Assembly (NCBI GenBank): GCA_028292265.1
Contig: JAQGMR010000052.1
Coordinates: 62,001 to 126,000, forward strand
Direction of reading: 5' to 3'
DNA: 64,000 nt
Source: Herminiimonas sp.
Lineage (GTDB): Bacteria > Pseudomonadota > Gammaproteobacteria > Burkholderiales > Burkholderiaceae_D
Shown here piece by piece: positions 59,652 through 64,000 of this stretch (position 1 is its first letter; each line of letters opens with the position of its first letter). A program made the position numbers and the translations under genes. A model generated the notes under the pieces. That model did not search any database, was not told the origin of the DNA, and worked only from the letters and a program-made list of their open reading frames with translations.

Positions 59652-61169
59652 TCAGGATTGCGGCAACGACGACATGTTGAGCACTGAATCCAGCGGATAG
59701 ACAGGACGCCGCAGATGGCGAAACTCGAACAGTTTGTAGTTCGAACTGGTGGGGCCGCCCTGGTCCGCATCGCACTCCACGAGGCCGCGAGACAAAGGCA
59801 TGAAAACTGGACGGCAGTACATGCGTGACTTGAGCAACAGGAAGCGCTTCTTGCCAGGGTCAATGCCAACGCAACTAAGTACGCCAAGGTCATACGGCTC
59901 GACCCGCTCCTCGGTTACGACGATTTGCGCGGCGCCGATATCAAACAGCACGGTACGTCCCATCTTCAAGATTGAACCGGTGTAGATAGGTCCTGTCACT
60001 TTCAGTTCGCCGGTGGCAATGGCCCGGACCACGCCGGTGAGGCGTACCGGCCGCCTGGGCGAACCAGTCTGGCGCAGCGCCACCTTGTTGCCGAGATCAA
60101 CGGTCACCGTCGCGCCTACGCCAGCATGAATCAGTTGCGCTACCGCCGCCGGATCAGCCAAGGGTCCCATGGCGATATCTTCCAGGCCCGCTTCAAGCGC
60201 GCCGACAAGAACGTCCATCGTGTCACAGGTGCCGCCAGACATGACATTGTCGCTATGGTCGAGTAGCAGTACAGGGCCGCTTCCCTCTTCCCCAGCAGGA
60301 CTAGCGGCAAGGCGACGAGCCCGTTCAAGCGAGTCGCGCAACGGCTCACTGTCATAGACAAAACCATCACGCTCGCGCCATATTTGCGCCGCAATGCGCT
60401 GCGCCACCGCGTCCGCTTGTGCGGGTTCGTCAGCCACCACAACGACCGACATACCGGCATCCGGAAAATCCGCCAGCGAGAAGCCGGCGAGGACCGAGAC
60501 CGCCTGTACACCGGGTTCCCGCTCGGCCGCTTCGGCGGCCTGTACTGCCCGCTGCATGGCGCCTTCGGTCGTATTGCTCCGAAGCGTATGCGACAGCAAG
60601 GGCAACTGGCGCCACCGCATCGCAACTTGTCTTCCGCTCTGCATCATCTGCCAAAGCAGGCGGCCCGCATGGGAGCCGGTTTCGAACATATCGATATGCG
60701 GATAGGTCTTGAAGCTGACGATGAGGTCACAGTTCTCCACCATCTTCCGCGTGAGGTTGGCGTGCAAGTCGAGTGCGACGCATATCGGCGTCATTGGCGC
60801 CACCCTTCGAATGCGTTCCAGCAGCGTGCCTTCGCCGTCCGGGGCGTTGGCGGCAACCATGGCGCCATGCAGATCGAGCAGGATAGCGTCGCAGCCAGCT
60901 TCAATCGCGCTCAAGATGGATTCACACATGGTGTCGTAGGCGGCGGCGTCCACGGTCCCGCTCGGATTGGCCATGGCAGCCAGCGGCGTGACGATCTCGA
61001 CGCCGGGTATCGATTGCGCCAGCGCGATATAGGCGCCCATTGCAGTGCGAGCGCCTTGCTGGTCTCGCAGCGCCGCCGGGCCGAAGCACGGCCCGAACGC
61101 CGCAAGCGGCGTGGGCACTGGCGAGAACGTATTGGTTTCGTGATTGAGCCGGGCGATAACGAATTTCAT
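59652..61169 (-). CDS. M81-family metallopeptidase (MlrC-like)
   Basis: A 505-residue zinc metalloenzyme of the MlrC/DUF1485 family. It starts MKFVIARLNHETNTFSPV, typical of the family, and has the LLDLHGAMVA and DLHANLT metal-site motifs with LLLDHSDNVMSGG later. MlrC in Sphingomonas degrades linearised microcystin; most homologues, including those in Burkholderiales, have unknown natural substrates. AAGGAGAT precedes ATG 61169. Although an open frame continues upstream, that part has no family character. Confidence 0.88.
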   Translation of the reverse strand: MKFVIARLNHETNTFSPVPTPLAAFGPCFGPAALRDQQGARTAMGAYIALAQSIPGVEIVTPLAAMANPSGTVDAAAYDTMCESILSAIEAGCDAILLDLHGAMVAANAPDGEGTLLERIRRVAPMTPICVALDLHANLTRKMVENCDLIVSFKTYPHIDMFETGSHAGRLLWQMMQSGRQVAMRWRQLPLLSHTLRSNTTEGAMQRAVQAAEAAEREPGVQAVSVLAGFSLADFPDAGMSVVVVADEPAQADAVAQRIAAQIWRERDGFVYDSEPLRDSLERARRLAASPAGEEGSGPVLLLDHSDNVMSGGTCDTMDVLVGALEAGLEDIAMGPLADPAAVAQLIHAGVGATVTVDLGNKVALRQTGSPRRPVRLTGVVRAIATGELKVTGPIYTGSILKMGRTVLFDIGAAQIVVTEERVEPYDLGVLSCVGIDPGKKRFLLLKSRMYCRPVFMPLSRGLVECDADQGGPTSSNYKLFEFRHLRRPVYPLDSVLNMSSLPQS

Positions 61170-61442
61170 TGGGGATCTCCTTGCGCAGCCCGGGTCGGGA
61201 ATCGATGCGCATCTGTTGTATGTCTGGAGGCCAGGGCCGCGCCAAGCAAGTATGGCGCCAATTGCCACGATGGACGGGATGGAGACGCCACGGAAATGAC
61301 CCATACAACAAGATCGCCGCGAAAAGCCCAGCCGGTTTTTGTTGAGTTTAAACAATGCCGCAAAAACAGGTGCGGTTAACATAAAACCGTCACAAACCGC
61401 CCAACTGCGGCCGCGCCGCGGACCTGAACTGGGAGTCGTCTA

Positions 61443-61709
61443 ATGCCTGGAGAAGAAATGCTGGCTTGCCCCGAACCGCAACTGACCGAAGACGGCGTCG
61501 CGTTTGTCGTACGCGTTGAACATCAAGGCCGGCCTTGCCTGGTCACACGGGACGCCTTGACGCGCTTGTGCGACGAGACCGGGTTCATGATGGACCCGAT
61601 GAACATTTACCGCGCGTTCGAAGCGCGCATCAACAGCGTTGCGCGACGGCTGGTTTTCACCGGTGCGGATCAATCGCCATTGGTGATCGGTCCTCACTAT
61701 TTCCACTAG
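61443..61709 (+). CDS. Small DUF1488-like protein
   Basis: An 88-residue soluble protein (FVVRVEHQGRPCLVTRDALTRL pattern: beta strands, then EALxxL-like helix). The layout resembles the DUF1488 family of unknown function. GGGAG lies 7 nt before the ATG. Monocistronic, divergent from the M81 gene. Confidence 0.7.
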   Translation: MPGEEMLACPEPQLTEDGVAFVVRVEHQGRPCLVTRDALTRLCDETGFMMDPMNIYRAFEARINSVARRLVFTGADQSPLVIGPHYFH

Positions 61710-61729
61710 GGCGGTTTAACGGTCCATCA

Positions 61730-61754
61730 GCCCGCATCGCTTGCTTCGGCGGGC
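61730..61754 (+). terminator. Weak terminator-like hairpin after DUF1488-like gene
   Basis: GCCCGC (61730-61735) and GCGGGC (61749-61754) form a 6-bp stem with a 13-nt loop between the DUF1488-like gene and the convergent small hypothetical gene. No U-tract. Confidence 0.3.
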
Positions 61755-61800
61755 GACGCGCACGGCAGACGGTCCGGCGGTTCAGTGAGTCGCCGTACAT

Positions 61801-62034
61801 TCAAAGCGTATTGGACTCCACCAGTTGCGTTCCAAAACGCCTGGCTGCTTCGATCGCCAGGTCATATGTCGGCAAAGGTTTTTCAGCAGCATGCCGACGA
61901 TCCACGACGCGCACGAAATCGCTGCGCGCTTCATCGAATCGATCAATCGTAACGAACGGATCCCATTGGCCGTCTCCAGGCAATTCATAGGCGAGCAGGT
62001 GCAATTGATAATTTCCGATCTTTTCGGTTGCCAT
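61801..62034 (-). CDS. Hypothetical protein, 77 residues
   Basis: I do not recognise the family. A short soluble protein beginning MATEKIGNYQLHLLAYELPG, with an alternating strand pattern (WDPFVTIDRFDEARSDFVRVVD) and an amphipathic C-terminal helix. I chose ATG 62034 because the sequence becomes protein-like there; an ATG-less extension upstream is low complexity. Small beta-proteobacterial proteins of this layout are common and uncharacterised. Confidence 0.6.
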   Translation of the reverse strand: MATEKIGNYQLHLLAYELPGDGQWDPFVTIDRFDEARSDFVRVVDRRHAAEKPLPTYDLAIEAARRFGTQLVESNTL

Positions 62035-62225
62035 GTTGGTTGCCTGAACAAAACCACATGCTGGCAGCGGCAGGCCGACGCGCCTTGAGAAGCCACAACA
62101 AGACGCCGCGGAATGGTGGCCCAGACCAAGTCGCTTGTTACGCCGAAGATTGAGGCTGCGCAACTTTATGGCGAACGCCGGATGTTATTAATGTGCATTG
62201 ACAGAGAAGCGCAAGATCCAAAGCC

Positions 62226-62774
62226 ATGGCGCAAGTGCACACGCATTACGACAATCTGAAAGTCACCCGCAATGCACCGCCGGAGGTGATACGGGCCGCC
62301 TACAAATCCCTGTCGCAAAAATTTCACCCGGACCGCAACCCAGAGAATCCGAACGCGACCCGCACCTTCCAGCTTATTAGCCAGGCTTACGAGGTCCTGT
62401 CCGACCCGTTGAAGCGGCGCGACCATGACAACTGGATTGCGAATGTAGAGGCCGAAGCGGCGCAAGGCGAGGCCGCGGCCACTGCTGCCGCCGCTGCCGC
62501 TTCGGCCACTCCGACCGCGAGGCCATCTGGCCGCGCCCGGCATTTCTCGCAGTCGAGGACCGCATCCGCGGCATGGTCGGCACAGGTGGCGCAGTGGAAC
62601 AGCAGAACGTGGCAACCGCCGTTCGACACTCACCGCTGGCGACGACAGCTATGGCGCATGCAAGGGGTTGCCAGCACCACGCGCGCACGCCTCAACACAC
62701 TCCAGTTGTCCCGGCTTTTTTTCTGTCTCGTGCTGGCGATGTTACTTGTGGTGGCAGTCTTTTCGGACTACTAG
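62226..62774 (+). CDS. Tail-anchored J-domain protein
   Basis: A 182-residue DnaJ-domain protein. Residues about 5-70 are a J domain (HYDNLKVTRNAPPEVIRAAY) with the essential HPD in KFHPDRNPEN. A middle Ala-rich linker follows, and the C-terminus is a single hydrophobic helix (LFFCLVLAMLLVVAVF) that ends at the last residues, so it is probably anchored in the inner membrane with the J domain in the cytoplasm. It lacks the Gly/Phe and zinc regions of DnaJ and would recruit DnaK to a membrane client. Confidence 0.9.
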   Translation: MAQVHTHYDNLKVTRNAPPEVIRAAYKSLSQKFHPDRNPENPNATRTFQLISQAYEVLSDPLKRRDHDNWIANVEAEAAQGEAAATAAAAAASATPTARPSGRARHFSQSRTASAAWSAQVAQWNSRTWQPPFDTHRWRRQLWRMQGVASTTRARLNTLQLSRLFFCLVLAMLLVVAVFSDY

Positions 62775-62858
62775 GCCGGCCGCATTGGGGCACAGCGGCA
62801 CAATGTAAAACTCAGGCTTGCTCCCGCACCCCGCTTCCCGCTTCCCGCGCCGACGGTA

Positions 62859-63743
62859 CTATGCCGCTCGCGATGCAGCCCGGAGCGACCGCCGCAGTTC
62901 ACGCGACATCAGCCCAGGCATTTCAAAGGCCGGGCTATCAAGTAGTTCGTTGACCGTCGTTTTGATAAAGCGCTCGGTCTCATGCATGACCGTTTCCCGC
63001 TCATTGTCCATCGTGATCATGTGATAGCAGTCGCCCAGATAGATGAGCTCCTTGCGCTGGGCGCCGAGTTTCTGGAGAACCCATTCCGCGTTGCGAATAC
63101 AAACCGTATCGTCCTCGACAGCGTGCATCAGCAAAGTTGGACAGGTCACTCCACTGACGCCGCGCCGGGCATGGCGGATCAGGCGCAGCCCCTCCGTCAA
63201 GTGCGCAAGTGAAATCGTTTCGCCGCCAAGTTCGGAGACGTGGTCGGACCGCAAGGCCTTTTTTACCACGGCCCGCATCTCCGGGCTTTTCAAGCCATAC
63301 GGCTCGCGTTCACGATATTGGTAGTGCGCCTTGAAGGGCACAATCGGTAGAAGGTCCAGCAGAAAGCGGTACCACGGCATCGCCCACCCGTCATAGGCAA
63401 GCGCAGCGGCCAACAACACGAGGCTATCCACCTCTTCTTCCGCCGCAACGGCCAGGGCCAGCGTTGCACCCATGGATAGCCCACAAAGCGAAACAGTCGC
63501 ATACTGCGACCGCAGGCGCCGGACGTGTTGTCGCCCAAGGTCGACCCAGGCTTGCCAACTTGTGCAGGCGCTGCCGTGGCAAAATCCGGAAAGCTCTGGC
63601 GCCACCACTGACAGCCCGGCATGGTGAAGGCTGTCCGCGAGTCGCGATACCTCGAGCAGGTTTGCGCCAAGGCCGTGGAATACCAGGACGACATGCTGGC
63701 CCGCGCGCAGATGAATTTGTTGAGTGAGGGTAGATTGATCCAT
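62859..63743 (-). CDS. Alpha/beta hydrolase (carboxylesterase-like)
   Basis: A 294-residue cytoplasmic serine hydrolase. FHGLGANLLEVSRLADSL carries the oxyanion HG motif (about 23-25), the nucleophile lies in GLSMGATLAL, the acid in HAVEDDTVC, and the catalytic His in GDCYHMI near 245. It resembles carboxylesterase Est30/YvaK or monoacylglycerol-lipase-like enzymes. The ATG at 63743 is only 5 nt from the ATG of the divergent gene at 63749, with no visible ribosome-binding site. Confidence 0.87.
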   Translation of the reverse strand: MDQSTLTQQIHLRAGQHVVLVFHGLGANLLEVSRLADSLHHAGLSVVAPELSGFCHGSACTSWQAWVDLGRQHVRRLRSQYATVSLCGLSMGATLALAVAAEEEVDSLVLLAAALAYDGWAMPWYRFLLDLLPIVPFKAHYQYREREPYGLKSPEMRAVVKKALRSDHVSELGGETISLAHLTEGLRLIRHARRGVSGVTCPTLLMHAVEDDTVCIRNAEWVLQKLGAQRKELIYLGDCYHMITMDNERETVMHETERFIKTTVNELLDSPAFEMPGLMSRELRRSLRAASRAA

Positions 63744-63748
63744 GGATT

Positions 63749-64000
63749 ATGAAGAACGCTAGAAGCTGGTCGCCGTTTCCTCGCACTGTTGCCTTCGGCG
63801 CCGCCGCACTGGTGACGGCCGTCGCATTCGCAATACGCTACCTGGTGCATCCCTTGGTAGAGCCTTATGGCGCTTTCCAGGCCTTCGTGTTCGCCTGTGT
63901 CGTTTCTGAATACTATTTCGGGGTCGGGCCCGCGCTGCTCTCGCTGGCGATCGGCGGCCTGCTTGGCACTTACTACTTTGTTCGACCGTACCAGACGTTT
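63749..64000 (+). CDS. Partial membrane protein, DUF4118-like (probable sensor kinase N-terminus)
   Basis: Only the first 84 residues lie in the window. They contain at least two or three hydrophobic segments (VAFGAAALVTAVAFAIRYLV; AFQAFVFACVVSEYYFGVGP; LLSLAIGGLLGTYYFVRP), the pattern of the DUF4118 four-helix sensor domain that precedes histidine kinase or PAS domains in KdpD-like proteins. Identity of the rest cannot be seen. The gene is cut by the window end. Confidence 0.65.
   Translation, partial: MKNARSWSPFPRTVAFGAAALVTAVAFAIRYLVHPLVEPYGAFQAFVFACVVSEYYFGVGPALLSLAIGGLLGTYYFVRPYQTF

Noticed and set aside
60384-61379. 331-codon plus-strand frame
   Set aside because: Antisense to the M81 peptidase gene; shadow of a GC-rich coding strand.

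Overview
The window is 64 kb of chromosome from a betaproteobacterium of the order Burkholderiales, most likely the family Oxalobacteraceae (Herbaspirillum/Noviherbaspirillum-like). This placement is an inference from gene order (ndk-rlmN-pilF-rodZ-ispG-hisS-yfgM-bamB-der-hfq-hflX-hflK-hflC-hisZ-purA), protein sequence character and moderately high GC. No database search was possible. I saw no insertion sequence, integrase, CRISPR array or rRNA.

Region 1 (1-22715) is housekeeping. ppiB and lpxH face cysE. An rnr-rlmB operon runs leftward from a recognisable sigma70 promoter. tRNA-Leu(CAG) has its own promoter and is followed by an unusual nest of palindromes that copies the tRNA T-arm. A long leftward gene train (ndk to a phosphoribosyltransferase) covers nucleotide metabolism, rRNA/tRNA modification, type IV pilus assembly, cell shape (RodZ), isoprenoid synthesis, HisRS, outer-membrane assembly (BamB), ribosome GTPases, Hfq and the HflKC protease regulators. 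Many of its genes overlap or nearly abut.

Region 2 (22956-33509) holds a Bax1-type membrane protein, malate synthase, a branched-chain amino acid ABC transporter (livK-livH-livMG fusion-livF), a cold shock protein with a long leader, and a RecQ helicase.

Region 3 (33794-43468) is accessory. It contains a secreted Ala/Lys/Asp-repeat protein, a small unknown protein, and then a regulatory island: two tandem STAND-ATPase/winged-helix/BTAD giants of about 1,100 residues, joined by an ATGA overlap. On each side is one of two paralogous atypical response-regulator-like winged-helix proteins. This is the best candidate here for an undescribed system. Repeated AATTGTT heptamers lie in its divergent intergenic region.

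Region 4 (43506-58096) is a sugar-acid catabolic locus. Two divergent operons leave a 184-bp control region that carries a promoter and a GntR-type TGGT-N3-ACCA operator. The leftward operon has three SDR dehydrogenases, an Ldh2-type oxidoreductase, a FadR-family GntR regulator, a UxaA-type dehydratase and a fumarylacetoacetate-hydrolase-type enzyme. The rightward genes are an IlvD/Edd-type dehydratase, a 2-hydroxyacid dehydrogenase and a complete CUT1 sugar ABC importer. The enzymes fit non-phosphorylating breakdown of an acidic or deoxy sugar: dehydration, oxidation to a 2,4-diketo acid, then hydrolytic cleavage. The exact substrate cannot be read from sequence.

Region 5 (58483-64000) has a PAS-GGDEF diguanylate cyclase, an M81/MlrC-type metallopeptidase, small unknown proteins, a tail-anchored J-domain protein, an alpha/beta hydrolase, and the start of a DUF4118-like membrane protein (probably a sensor kinase) cut by the window end.
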